Positions 48,474-59,725 of a stretch of 64,000 bases of DNA are shown here, one piece after another; within the stretch, counting starts at the first letter, position 1, and the number at the start of each line of letters is the position of its first letter. The position numbers and the translations under genes were made by a program. The notes under the pieces are model-generated. The model did no database searches and was not told the origin of the DNA. It saw only the letters and a program-made list of their open reading frames with translations. This DNA comes from Rhexocercosporidium sp. MPI-PUGE-AT-0058 (Eukaryota > Ascomycota > Leotiomycetes > Helotiales): contig JAGTJL010000023.1 of NCBI GenBank assembly GCA_020746875.1, positions 310,001-374,000 on the forward strand. The letters run 5' to 3'.

Positions 48474-51333
48474 TGATCTCCCAGAACTGAGCTCGAGAGG
48501 ATTATTGAAACGCTTGCGTTGTGTTCTCTACGCATGAAGTCATGCAGAGCATGCGATGTACGGTGAAGAAGGCTTGATGGATAGGAGGCGATGGAATGTT
48601 GTGGTGCAGATTGATTGTTGACAAAGAATGAAGAAGAAGAGGAAGAAGAAGAGTAGAGGAGAACAAGAGCAAGCTTAAGTACTTGCTCACATATTGTTGA
48701 GGAAAGCACGCATGAGCTGTGGTTGACATCTTGGGTTGGTGCTGTGAATTCATGAAGTGAGGAAGGTGCCCTGGGTCTTCGACACTGCCAACGTTATCTG
48801 CAGGTTGCTGCTTCATTGATTTGCCGCTCATCGATACGATTGAGATTATGTGAACTTGTTCTCTTTTTAAATTCCACACTGGTAAGCAGGCAAATGTTTT
48901 TTTTTTTTCACTCTTCCTGATTGTGACAGACGATTTGTCTTGTGTCGTAGTCATTTCTATCTAAAGTCGCCTCATGAATACCTGTACGTATGATTTGGTA
49001 AATAGTAAACATCATACCGTTTGATAACTATACTAGGCGAGGAATGACATCTCATTTCTACATTACATTCCTCTTTAGCTCTTCAAATTCTCTTCTCCTA
49101 GTGTGGTGGAAGAAGCCTCAGATTTGTTCAAGTCAAGCATCACATGCAACACTTCCAGTCACAACCTCCTGCAGTACATGGCTAGCAACGAAAAACTTTT
49201 AAGACCTAAAATTCGGTCTTTCACACAAAATCATCAACAAATGCAACGCTCTCGGAGTCACCAAACCCAAACAAATTCCAGACCGAATCTCACAAGAGTC
49301 ATAATAGAGGAAAGCTATCACCAACGTCATCTCTACATCAGCTCTGTAGCACTTACTTTCCTCCCTTTCCTATAGTAGTCTCTGAAGCTGGGCACTGTTT
49401 GCAATAAACATAATTCACTGTGGAAGCGGTCAAGGCAAAAACTCCTGCCACGTTCCCCGCAAACGAGTCTTCCCTTCTCAGCCGTAGCGAGCTTCTAATA
49501 ATCAAATACGCTGACGTTGCGCCTTACGGCGAATATGCCCACTAATCTGGATACGAATCTATAAGGGGATATATATCTTTGCTTGGACCATTCTAGCACG
49601 CTTCATGTCTAGATTGTGCGGTCCCTAAGGGGAATTATTGTCAGTTGACTGTATGTCAACACCAGATGAGAACAGAGTATTAAAAAGCAAAAATACCAAC
49701 TCACCTCCACTAATATGATACAAAGTGCTCAAAAGTCTCGAAACTGCTTCTCGAGTTCAAAAAGCCCACCTGTATTGAAATTCGCCGGCGCAAACTATAG
49801 ACCGGCGGGAAAAGTGACCCCAAGAGCGACAACACAGTCGACTTTGCCTGCTCAGCGAAGCATTTGTCTTTGCGCCAATCGGACATTGTAAGCCGAGAAC
49901 TCAACTGCGAATCTTGAATTAATCCTCGTCATTTTATCTTGGTAAGACAAAAAGGTTCATACCCAGTACTTCAGGCTTCTCCTACAAAAACTGACCCCTC
50001 GGGTCATCTGCTCCCTGGATATTCAACCCCAGTGATAATTCCTTCTGCAAGCCCTAATTCCTGGCCGAACCTGAGCTTTGCGAAAGCAGAAACCAAGAAC
50101 AGCAACCACTATTTTCGGAGTCATGATTGCGAAGTTGAGAATCCGGAACGAAACAACAGTCTATGTGAATTCTTGATATCGCGAACGTCAAATGAGATCC
50201 CTCCAAAAGCACTCGCTGAGCCTCGAGGTTACCTTGAGGAGTAAACTATGTAAAACGATTGGATAAGACCTGCGGGTCTCGTTTTGCCGCAGGGGTAAGG
50301 TGGTACGTGCTAAAGCTAAAGGGAAGATCATACGAGGATGCTGAAATTCAGGAAACCTTAAGCTCTCAAAAGAGATTACAAGAAGAAACTACGAGGGGAG
50401 ACTAGGAGTGCTTTTCTTGGGAACTGTGCGATGTGAACAAGATTTCTTCCAAAGTCCGCCGGAATCGCAGCCTATTCAGCAACACTCAAGCTACCAATCA
50501 CTCATCCCACAACTGTCATCGCCCGCCTTCCCGCTATGCATACCATGTCAATAAAAACAAACTTGATATTGAAGAGCATGTGCCTGCCAAAGCTCTTCGT
50601 TCGTTTTTTCCGACGACAGGCAGCGGTGAGGTAATGCGGGAGGTTCATCGTCAATGTGGCCGTAGCAAGCCAATGATTGCAATCCTAGGGGAATCCTCAG
50701 GGAAAAGACGGGATATAGTGTACCAGAATATCAACATATATGAACGTGCTTCAATTTAAACGAGACCACCAAACCGAAGGTCGAGAACGAAGCGACAATC
50801 AAGCCTCCCTATCAGAACGATTTATCAACTTCAGCCCCTGCCCTTGCCGGATCGATCCCGCGGGTGTTAAACAAGACTCCCTAGGTGGGAGCTTTGGACA
50901 CAATTTTCTGAACCGAGCAGGGAGCAAAACAACGGCATACTGTACATACATCGTACTGGTACAAAATCTAGAATGTGCGCCATTTGGGAATGGGCTGACA
51001 CGTTATCAGGGTCGTCTCGTTCGGATTTGCTACCCCTATCACGTACAGTGTATCCCCCTGTCCCAACGTTAGTGCAATTTTTTCGGTATCTGATAAGATA
51101 ATTGTAAAGAAAAGTAATTTTTACCACCGTTAAGCAGCCGAGAAAAAATCACCTACAGAATAACGTTAAGATAGGGGGGTACACTGTAGCCGCTAGCCAT
51201 TCGAATTCCTCTCGACTGACACTGAACACGCTCTGGCAGAACACTCGTGCATTTGCTGCGTGGATTTCATTTGCGATAAAACGGTCTCATACATACATCC
51301 AACACTCCGTCACATCATCAGTATAACAAAATC
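48474..51333. other. 2.9-kb gene-poor accessory stretch
   Basis: No supported gene. Landmarks are a GAA/AAG-type purine run (48,620-48,655), a T12 run (48,897-48,908) and mixed GC content. Several 60-110-codon ORFs (for example 48502-48954 minus, 50433-50759 plus) lack recognisable sequence; the first contains a Leu-rich stretch that could be an intron or leader. Confidence 0.4.
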
Positions 51334-52149
51334 CTACATGCTCTCCGATAATCCAACCTTTGCTGCCAACTCAATACCGTCAACCAGCTTATCTGGCACA
51401 CTCAAGAACGGCGAATGCGAAGCCTTGATACTAAAGGTCGAGATGTCAGCTCCCATAGAGCCTGCAATTCCCTGTTGAACAACCAGAGGAATAGCTTTGT
51501 CTTCCTCGCAGAAGATGTATGTGCAGGGCATGTGGTGCCAAGGCTCGTGTGTTGACTTGCCAGAAAAGACGGCAGCGGAAGTGTGTGACAGCTGCGCGAT
51601 CCATTTCTGTTGCTCAGAAGGGGACATATCGTGGTAGAAGACAATTTCTGGCGTATCGGGTGTCACGTAATCGCCCTGAAAGCACACGCTGTGAGCAATT
51701 GCTTGTGGTGTTCATGAATTAAAAGCTGGGCATACCTTGAAGTTCATCCACGGAAGAGGAGTTCCTCCCAAGGCATCAAGAAGACTGACACCCTTGGGCA
51801 GAGCAAAGGCGCTCAAGTACACAAAGTTGATGACACCTCCAACTTTGCCAGCCGCTTTCCTCTGTGCAAAGCCGAGATCTTCGACAGCACACGATCCCAC
51901 GACACCGCCATAAGAGTGTGTAACGACGACGACTTTCTTTCCTGCATCTGCTAACTTCTCAATTTCAGCACGAGTGTGAGCAGAATCATCAGCGAGAGTC
52001 TTGTTTGGCGGTTCGGCACCGATGGAGGGGAGAGCCACGGCTTCAGTTGGGTATCCCAGGGGCTTGAGGAGCTCCCTCACGGCGTCGAACCCAGCTGGTA
52101 AATGCCATGCTCCAGGCACGAAAAGTATAGTTGGTTGCTCGGTGGACAT
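51334..52149 (-). CDS. Alpha/beta hydrolase
   Basis: Two minus-strand exons (51736-52149, 51334-51675; 60-bp intron) give 251 residues with the AB_hydrolase_6 layout. LFVPGAWHLPAGF holds the oxyanion-hole region, the nucleophile elbow is VVTHSYGG (Ser 79), the acid is probably Asp 197 in IFCEEDKAIP, and the His is 225 in KASHSPFLSVP. The catalytic triad is therefore complete. Relatives are small intracellular esterases or hydrolases of unknown substrate in fungi and bacteria. Start at 52149 is the first Met giving the family N-terminus (TILFVPGAWH); the upstream in-frame codons to 52239 look like leader. The gene stands alone about 300 bp from the border of the transposon island. Confidence 0.9.
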
Positions 52150-52449
52150 TTTTAGATAATTTCGGTGATGTGTTAACACGTGGAGGAACGAATTGGCTTT
52201 CTTGGTGGAACGAAGATACCAGATGTGAAAAACGGGCAACTTTCAATCAAATTCAGTAAGATCAGCTTCTCACACTACAACCGACGACAGCGAAGATCTA
52301 TCTCCAATGCACTGACTCGGAAGCGAGCTGCACATTGCAGCGACCCCTTTTTCACACACATGAGAGCAAGGAATCTAGTGGGGTTTCGTTTTGAATTGCT
52401 TTTGAAAGTTTGTCAATGTTGCCCGTCCTTAGAACACCTTGTTATCCCC
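52150..52449. other. Promoter of the hydrolase gene, up to the transposon border
   Basis: 300 bp of normal composition between the hydrolase ATG and the TTAA that bounds the piggyBac-like element. No other gene. Confidence 0.5.
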
Positions 52450-52458
52450 TTAACTGCC
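52442..52458 (+). repeat. Left inverted-repeat end of the piggyBac-like element
   Basis: TTATCCCCTTAACTGCC, identical to the inverted copy at 58527-58543, includes the TTAA target site. The part outside TTAA may belong to a palindromic target rather than to the element. Confidence 0.8.
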
Positions 52459-53274
52459 ATTCCCCGCACAGCCTAAAATACGCTATAGCGACTCACTAAA
52501 TTAAGCGAGCCTCACGAAACTTTAAGCTTCTTAACCCCCCTGTTTCCCTATATAAAATCACGCTTTTGAGAAGACATTTGTTTTTTATTTATAATAGTAT
52601 TTAGGAAAGCACTCTTTATTATTATAAAAGTGCACTTCGCACTGTTTACAACCAAAAGTAGTCATACTCCGACGACTAGTACGGCCAGAATTAAGTGTAA
52701 TTTCCTCTATAGTAACTCGTTTTCGGGGTATAAGGTCTTAAATCTTTGCCCCTTTATAAAAGTGGCAATTAGCTCTTATAAACATCTTAATAAGCTCGTG
52801 ACAATAAGCAAGTACTTTAATTCCGTCTTTAAATATATGTAAATGTGCCCTTTTACGAGGTCCTTTTACATCCTTCCCTATAGTCATTAATGACTTAATA
52901 AACTAGATTCGGAAATTGTCTTAAGATCAAAGGTTAATAGAGCGTTTCCCTTCGTAATGGGAGTAACAGAAAATTAAATAACAATTAAAAAGTATTATAA
53001 TTAAGAGGAATTAAATAAGTCCTTGAATTAGGCCTCGGCGAAGACGACGCTCTCTATTTATATACGCATATAACTAATCTCTTAAATTAATAGCACTTAT
53101 ATTTTGATTATACGCGTCGTATAACTATGGAATCCAAAGCTTCTTCGTAACTTAATTCCCAAAGGGGCACGTAAGGTACAAATATTAAATGCTAATTCCT
53201 TCGGCCTTTAGCGTAATCGTAAAACCTTTTTAATTCCGTCTTAAACTGTTAACATAACAAGAGCGAAAGCATTA

Positions 53275-53366
53275 ATCGTCAGCTAGCGGGGCGGGCTTCC
53301 TTAGCTCGCATTCGCTCTCAGTCAGAATAAGCGAATGCGGATCGGAAGCGAATGCAGATTTTCGTC
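53275..53366 (+). repeat. Left terminal inverted repeat, Fot1-type element
   Basis: Pairs with 55702-55793. The inner 35 bases are identical and the outer part is diverged by scattered changes; it contains GCGAATGC twice. Confidence 0.85.
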
Positions 53367-53446
53367 CGCTATCACTTTTAAAGTTACTTTTAAAGGTAAA
53401 TTAGTGTAAATTACAATTAAAGGTATATAAAGAATAATAAATTAAA

Positions 53447-55627
53447 TTAAATATCTTCCGAATCTTCATTGCTACTAATATCGTTAAATAAGACGCTGTC
53501 CCACCGATTAGAATCTAACTCTCCAGAATTAGTATTATCACTAATTCTACGTAAAGAATTGTTTAAATCTCTACTATTATTTGAATTAAAACCATTACTA
53601 TTAATTCCGAGGTCTATAAAAAGTAAAAGAAAAAGTAAATAATCTAATTAAAGCTCTTTATCACTTATAATATCGGTGATTATTTCTAAATTGTCGTCTC
53701 CAAGTATTGGGGCTAAGGCCGGTAATTTAAGCTTTAAAACGCCTCTCTTTCGCGGACGAATAACTTACCGTTTAAGAGGTTGTTAAGACCACCAAATTTC
53801 CTCTATATTAAGAATAAGAGTTAATAAAAGATCACTGTCCTCAATAATTATATCGTTCGCAAGACGCTCCCGAAGTGTTCTTTTTCGTATACGCTTAGCG
53901 GCACAGGAATCGACACCTTTTCGATATTTAATATCGCGCTCTTCTTTCCATAACTTATTAATATAACGCTAAGCTTTTAATGCTTTAAAACGTTCTTCTT
54001 TAACGTCTCTTTCGGCGATTAATTAATCGACAACATTTATTATTAAACCATTCTTATAATAAAACCATTTCTTACTTCTTTTCTTGCTTTCTATCTCATC
54101 CTTTCATTATTAAAATAAAATCCCGAGCTCTTTTATTTACAATGCTAATGTAATTATAACTTAACGTATGCCACGTAAAAACGACTTAAATTCTGGCCGG
54201 AATAGACTACTTAATAAACCCATAACCTTATTATGCTATCGCCATATTAATTGCTTTATATATACGGCTTTCTTTAGCATACGAAGTAAATTAAGCTCTT
54301 CAGTCTTTTAAGTATTAACTTTTAGTAGAGTAAATGTCTTTAAGTTTTTTAAATAGCGATTGCAATTAGCTAAGTATATGCCAGACTTCTTCCAGGCTTT
54401 CTTAATATTATGCCGGCTAAAAGTTTACTCCCGAATTGCCTTTAAATCACGTAAAAACAAGCATATAATATATTCCAAATCAAGTCAGGCAAGGACGTTC
54501 TTAATAGCCAAGTCGTAGTAATATTTATATAATTAAAAAATGCCCACATTTAAAGGTTATATATAATGCGTAAGGTATAAAATTAACGAGTAAAGCAAGA
54601 TACGATTTCGATTCGCTAAGTTAATAAATTCCAGAGTTTTATAACTTTTGTAATTATCTATAAACATAAGTTTCTATAGTTTACCTAGCCCATAGTCGGA
54701 ATTCCGAATGTAATACTCTAAGTATAATATAACAATATAATTATCAGTAAAGCCGTTCTCGCTTTTCTTAATATATATGCCTTAAGAAAGCTCTTTCTTA
54801 AACCACTTTTATATAAGTCGTTTGCCTTAAATGAGAATCATAAGAGGAACGGGTTTCCGGCCGGTAATATTAATCATTTTAATAATTGTTATAAATCGTC
54901 GGTTTTCGGGACTCATAAAGTAATACTATAATTAAAGGTTAATTAATAAGTACATCTAATATAAAGATATAAATAAATATACCTCTTTAATATATTATAA
55001 AACTAATACTTCCGAGCCTTTCAAACATCTAATTCTAAACCCGATTTCGTCGAAATTAATAATATCACAAGGTTTAATCTTTATCTTCTTAAGAATACGT
55101 CTATAACTCTTAAACCACTTCTTAACCTCCTTCTCGTCTTATGCCGATATTCGTACTCTTGCAAAAGGTTTCGTTTTAATCTTATGTAAGCCACTTTCTT
55201 TTTACCACCTTGTAAACCAGCTCTACGACGAATTTAATACTACCTTATCGTATTGCCGCCGAATTATATAAATAACCTTATATATTAACTACATAAATAA
55301 CTAAAGCCAGTGTGCAATCAATTAAAGTATAAATGCGTGTAAAGCATCGACGTAATATAGCTATAATATTTTGTTTTATCCTCCACGCCTATTTCTAGCG
55401 CTTAGACGCTTAAGAAAGCTATTCAGCGTTATAGGGCTGACTTTAAAGATCTTTGCCGCCGTGCTTTATTTTTCTAAAGGGTACTTTTAAAGCTATTCTT
55501 TTGCCTTACATAAGCGCGTCTTTAAATCGTCTATAACGTTAAAAGAGCCTAGCTCAGAGGTTCGCTGTCGCTTTAAAGGTTTAGGAGGCTTTAGCTCTTT
55601 AATTAAACGAATTCGCTTACGTGCCAT
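53447..55627 (-). pseudogene. RIP-degraded Fot1/pogo-type transposase
   Basis: About 727 codons from a Met at 55627 to a natural stop at 53447. The N-terminus is basic (MARKRIRLIKELKPPK), followed by a helix-turn-helix region with TAAKIFKVSPITLNSFLKR. The DDE_1 core has KKWFKSYRRIL, the first Asp in DIINFDEIGFRI, the second in MFIDNYKSY, and PLNVGIF where the family has PLDVGVF, so the third Asp is Asn. FSRHNIKKAWKKSGIYLAN is the usual end of the domain. The Ser/Asp-rich C-terminal extension is long. More than ten in-frame stops replace Gln or Trp codons. Confidence 0.88.
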
Positions 55628-55701
55628 TATAAAGTCAAGCAAAAGTATATTAAATAATAATATAAGAAAGTCGCGAATTTAATAAGGAACGTATATAAAA
55701 T

Positions 55702-55793
55702 CGCGAAAATCCGCATTCGCTTCCGATCCGCATTCGCTTATTCTGACTAAGACTAGAAGGATGTAGGAAGCCCACCGTAGGCGAGCTGACGAT
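55702..55793 (-). repeat. Right terminal inverted repeat, Fot1-type element
   Basis: Inverted partner of 53275-53366. Confidence 0.85.
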
Positions 55794-55968
55794 TATCTTT
55801 AAAACCTATTTAATTAACTATATTCGATTCCGTTAAAAAAGCAAATACCGTCCCCTAAGGCATAGCGTTAGCCCTGTAATTTACTTTCTTTAAATTAATA
55901 AGATCTTAAAAGATTTTAAAGGAAGTACGTGTTATATTAATAGCACTAAAACCGAGGCGGCAAAAGTA

Positions 55969-57335
55969 CAGTGACCCGTTTTAAATATTAGCCGAAACGC
56001 GTTAAAAGCGCGACTTTTCGTGAACCGCGTTTCCTTCCTTTTTCTTTAATAAATAATTATACTATTAATTCGCACTCTTTTACGCGATATTAATAGCAAT
56101 AAACGTTTTAAAGCTAAGGAACTTACTCCTTACTAGCGGGGAAAGATTGTGGGTCGACAGGAGGCTAGCGAATCGCAGGGTAAAATCATCGCCGCTACGA
56201 GCTATTCTCGCATAGCAATTCGACATACCTTAGCCACGATACAAGTTCGTAAGGAAGGTCAATCTTTACCTCGCAGTAATACTCCCGTTAAGTACGATAG
56301 TCGATCGAGACGTCGCATACTTATATGCCTACGCCTTCACCCGAAAATAACTTATAAATAACGTCGAGAGCATACCGGCCTTAATATAAGCGATGCTTAT
56401 ATATACCGACTTAAAGTAAATAAAAGACTAAAACACTAGCGTGTAAAGAGTCGACCGGAGCTTACAGAGGAAGTAGCTGCTCTGCGATTATTATAATATA
56501 AATATAAAGCTTATTAAAAGACTCGAAGGTAAAGGAAATATATATAGAGTAACAAGTGTTCTGTCGAGCGGGGGAAGGAAGAGGAGGTCGTATGAGTTTA
56601 AGGTTATACGATCGACAAATGAAAGCTTATATACGTCAAAATATATAAAAAGGGCAAAGGGATATAAGTAATAGTTTCGGCAGCCTTTTAAGGAGATAAG
56701 GAGCGCTCTAATCTACTTATTTTAAAACGGGACTTCGAGTCGAAAAAGAATAAGTACTCTGCCAACTCTTACTTAATACTTCTCGAGGATTTAGTCCTCC
56801 TGAATTACACAAACGACCTCATATTTATGTAAGACAATGCCCCGATCTATACAGCTCGAAAGGTTACTGAATAGCTATGAGAACATAATATAAAAGTCAC
56901 TAATTGGCCCCTTTATTTACTAAACCTTAATCCGATCGAGCATGTTTAAAAGCGCCTTAAGGACACGTGCTTAAAGATATTCCCCGAGCTTTAACAATTA
57001 AATAGGAAGTCTGAAGACGACCGAATAACAATAAAAGAAGCTTTAAAAGAAGCTTAAGACACGATACTTATATCATTTTTCGAGGAGTTAATCGAGTCTA
57101 TAAAGAGGCGGGTAGCAGCGTGTATTACAGTAAACGAGTGGCATACGAAATACTAAGAATTGCAAAAAAGGATTTAAATAACACGTTTTATTTAAGAGAT
57201 TCTTACGGTTATTTTACTCTCTTCGCTTTTATTATACGATTAATAGTTATTAAAATATTATTAAGTAACAATTATTAATAAATTCTTGATTTTCTCGCTT
57301 AATTAGCGCTGGCTAATACTTCTGACGGAGTATTA
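55969..57335 (+). mobile_element. Tc1-type DNA transposon (1,367 bp) nested in piggyBac
   Basis: TA at 55967-55968 and 57336-57337 flank 25-base terminal inverted repeats: left CAGTGACCCGTTTTAAATAT then TAGCC, right (inverted) TAATACTCCGTCAGAAGTAT then TAGCC. About half of their differences are C/T or G/A transitions. The size is that of a complete Tc1 element. Removing it with one TA restores FKY|FCRLG in the piggyBac transposase. Confidence 0.88.
56092..57156 (+). pseudogene. RIP-degraded Tc1-like transposase
   Basis: About 350 codons, the usual Tc1 length. The HTH region reads FKAKELTPY*RGKIVGRQEA then SYSRIAIRHTLATIQVRKEG. The DDE part has DNAPIYTARKVTE (family DNAPxH) and WPLYLLNLNPIEHV*KRLK, where active copies have WPxxSPDLNPIENxW; the third-position Asp is Asn and the Trp is a stop. 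It ends NEWHTKY*. Multiple TAA/TAG at Gln and Trp positions; inactive. Confidence 0.88.
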
Positions 57336-58526
57336 TACTTAAAAAGCTTGACGTTTATAAATAAGTTATTAAGGTAAACTGTCGGTATAACTGTACTAGG
57401 ACATATAATAACAAAGTCACCTGAATAAATATCGATATTATTAAGTGATTTCAAAGGTATTATAAAGTGTGTTCTTTTAAAATAGGAGTAAAGCTCCTTA
57501 TATACCGGTCCGGAACCCCACCGAAACCCTACCGTTTCGGCCCTAAGCTAGAGTTCCATATCGGTAAGAATCCCTACGGACCAACATAAACGTAATATTA
57601 TCGTTTTAATAAGAGGTTTAATAAGTGAGGAATTATAAACTGAGTTTTGTTTAAGTCCTTTGGCTTCGATACCCTAATTAGGCTATTACTCCTCCCTAGC
57701 CTATGAAATACCTACTAAAAAAAGAATTCTTATTGTGTAATTACTCAAATCTTTAGTCTTATTAATATAAGTTTATTCGGAATTATTGTTTTCTCCTTCG
57801 ATCTGCCTTAATATCGCTAAATAGCTTCGTTAATAATTAGGTCTCGACTAGGGATTTAAAATCGACAGTTAATATCTTAAATATAAGTATTCAAAAGCTC
57901 GGTCTTCTCGTATAAGTCTTTGATATATGGCATATAAAGCCTAAATCTAATTCAGAGCTCTTAAAATCGATTCCTTAAAAAGCACTTTGTAATTGCATAA
58001 AATGGCGTAATAAGGTATGTGCTCTAGTAATCAGCAATTTAATTTATCGATACTACAGTTATATAAATACAAAATACAAGGTATAAATAAATCTCTTTAC
58101 GTATAATATTATACTATTTCGAAGCTCGAGATGCAGTTGTTTCCTTAGGAATAGGCCTAATATATGCGTTTGTAGCTTTAACTATTTAATTAACGATTTC
58201 TAGCGTATAATACTAAGTAAACAAAGTAATAAGGTCATTAATAAAGACCTCCTCTAATAAGTGAAGCTCGAGATCAAAATCAAGGCAATCTATAGCCTCA
58301 AAATGCGTTCCTATAGCTATTAATAGAGGTTTAGCAGGCCGAAGGGTTCCTACAGTAGTAGGATCTTAAACTACCGGGGCGAGCATCTTAGTAAGAAGCA
58401 AAAAGTAACGATTTTAAGTGTAAAAGTAAGTTTGTTTACTTCCTTTCTTAATGCCCGGCCCGTAGCGCTAAAGAGCCTAAAGTGCGGGGCTCCTTACAGG
58501 GTCACACCCTGGAAAAGTGTGCGTGC

Positions 58527-58543
58527 GGCAGTTAAGGGGATAA
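58527..58543 (-). repeat. Right inverted-repeat end of the piggyBac-like element
   Basis: Inverted copy of 52442-52458, including TTAA 58532-58535. Confidence 0.8.
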
Positions 58544-59725
58544 AGACGAAATTGACAAAGATCAGCGCTTGAAAAAGAAAATCCAAATTAGCGCTCCGCC
58601 GCGGGAAGCCATTTGAGGTCCGTCCGCAATTTAAGTTCCGATACGTCGGTTTGCTTCTCTGCCAAGAGGCATACCGCCAGAGCTCGCCCAATCCTGCATG
58701 GGAAAGGCAGAAAGCAAGTACTTAGGTACCCTGAGATGCTTAGGTGTGAATAGTAGTTAGGAATTATTTTAGGTGAGATTTGTTCCAGACACAATATCTT
58801 CGAAAGTCAATAAATAGGAAAGACTCAACTAGGGGCATGAAAAAACCCGGACGGGATATTTCTTTCCAACATTCAATTGCGGTCACCACCAGGCTTGGGA
58901 TGTCCTATTCATGGATGGGATTAGGAGCTCAACTCCGAAGTATTCGCAGGATCAGTTTCCGAAACGAACTCCGACATATCCCAAGCTTCGACTTCTCAAG
59001 GATTCCACTCCAACACTTAACTAAATTCATGTCAAGATGGGTCTTCGGCAATTGCGTCGCTTGCAAACAAACATCCACAATTTCGAAACAGAATGGGACC
59101 CAGAAGTGGGAATTCGCCTCTGACTCCTGGAGAAGAACAAAAGTTTCATTTTCATTCCTATCAGTGCTGTTGCAGCTTTAAGGGATGCGTAATAGCACTC
59201 GCTTAGTTGAGTCCTTCGGCATGTTCAGAAATGTTTCGCTTCATGCAATCAACAAGTAATTCGCCATAATGTCTCTAAGGCAAGCCTTCGCGTGGCTTAC
59301 TGCCGGGTCGTTCCGTTACAGAGACTACTTCAGCTACTAATCTACTTTGAGATGCTAGAAACCTCGTTCATACGGCACGACTTGATGGTGTAAAGTCTAC
59401 GTCAGCTATCCTAGCTTTTTTCGACTTAGCTGCCCGAAAGCCCAAACGGCTCCTCACTCTGTGCTTGCTTTTGGAGATGGTCCTGGCCCATTAGTCGGAG
59501 ACAGGGGTGACGAACAGAATGTACGAATGGACCGAGGCCCAATGACAGGCAAGGTAATCCACGCACGTCTCAAAAGATAGGTCAGGAAGTCGATCTCTTG
59601 CACAGTATGCACTTTCATCTTCGGAGAGGGTCGCTCTCTGGATATTATAAACAGGAAGGGCCGGTCGGTGTCTTTTACTTTGAAAATATTGTTAATTCAT
59701 TTTATGTTGCAGGGCAAATTTCAAG
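58536..59725. other. Normal-composition stretch between the two AT-rich islands
   Basis: 1.2 kb of unique-looking sequence with no gene. A TATAAA at about 59645, some 80 bp before the next ATG, may have been the core promoter of the pseudogene that follows. The ORF 58780-59181 begins at a TTG and has no recognisable content. Confidence 0.5.

Larger units (their letters stand above)
53275..55793 (-). mobile_element. Fot1/pogo-type DNA transposon (2,519 bp) nested in piggyBac
   Basis: Long terminal inverted repeats of about 90 bp: both ends start ATCGTCAGC, and a 35-base block at 53321-53355 is exactly inverted at 55713-55747. TA flanks both ends (53273-53274 and 55794-55795), the target duplication of Tc1/mariner elements. 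Cutting it out with one TA joins ...TTTAAAGA-TA-ATGCTTTC... in the piggyBac frame. It carries one degraded transposase on the minus strand. Confidence 0.92.
52585..58386 (-). pseudogene. RIP-degraded piggyBac transposase, split by two insertions
   Basis: DDE_Tnp_1_7-type transposase (about 630 codons once the inserts are left out), reading from 58386 toward 52585. Recognisable blocks in order are: an N-terminal stretch with LLEEVFINDLITLF; then RDLIINEAI followed by RY*GRSKEKTIIPNK, where the family has VDE and intact Gln/Trp codons; VYLNNLFINVKLFKY (family VDNLFTS) just before the Tc1 insertion; FCRLGFSA after it; GTVFAFLTESNIVN and IGFKD just before the Fot1 insertion; ALVMLTV*DGIKKVLRLR after it; and a C-terminal Cys-rich FGCKQCEVHF with NNKECF. 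Many Gln and Trp codons are stops and two catalytic Asp are Asn, as RIP (C to T) predicts. Certainly inactive. Confidence 0.85.
52450..58535. mobile_element. piggyBac-like element carrying two nested insertions
   Basis: AT-rich block bounded by TTAA at 52450-52453 and 58532-58535, as piggyBac elements are. Both ends continue inward with CTGCC, and a 17-base match TTATCCCCTTAACTGCC (52442-52458) reappears inverted at 58527-58543. Inside, a piggyBac transposase on the minus strand is interrupted by a Fot1-like element (53275-55793) and a Tc1-like element (55969-57335). Without them the element is about 2.2 kb. The right end has a hairpin CAGGGTcacACCCTG at 58497-58511. Sub-terminal CCCCGCAC is present at both ends in inverted orientation. 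Confidence 0.88.

Noticed and set aside
50433..50759. 108-codon plus-strand ORF in the accessory stretch
   Set aside because: No recognisable sequence, no splice partner, and neighbouring frames are equally open.
57500..57600. GC-rich patch with GGTCCG at both ends, first taken for a terminal repeat
   Set aside because: Only six bases match in inversion, and it lies within the piggyBac reading frame.
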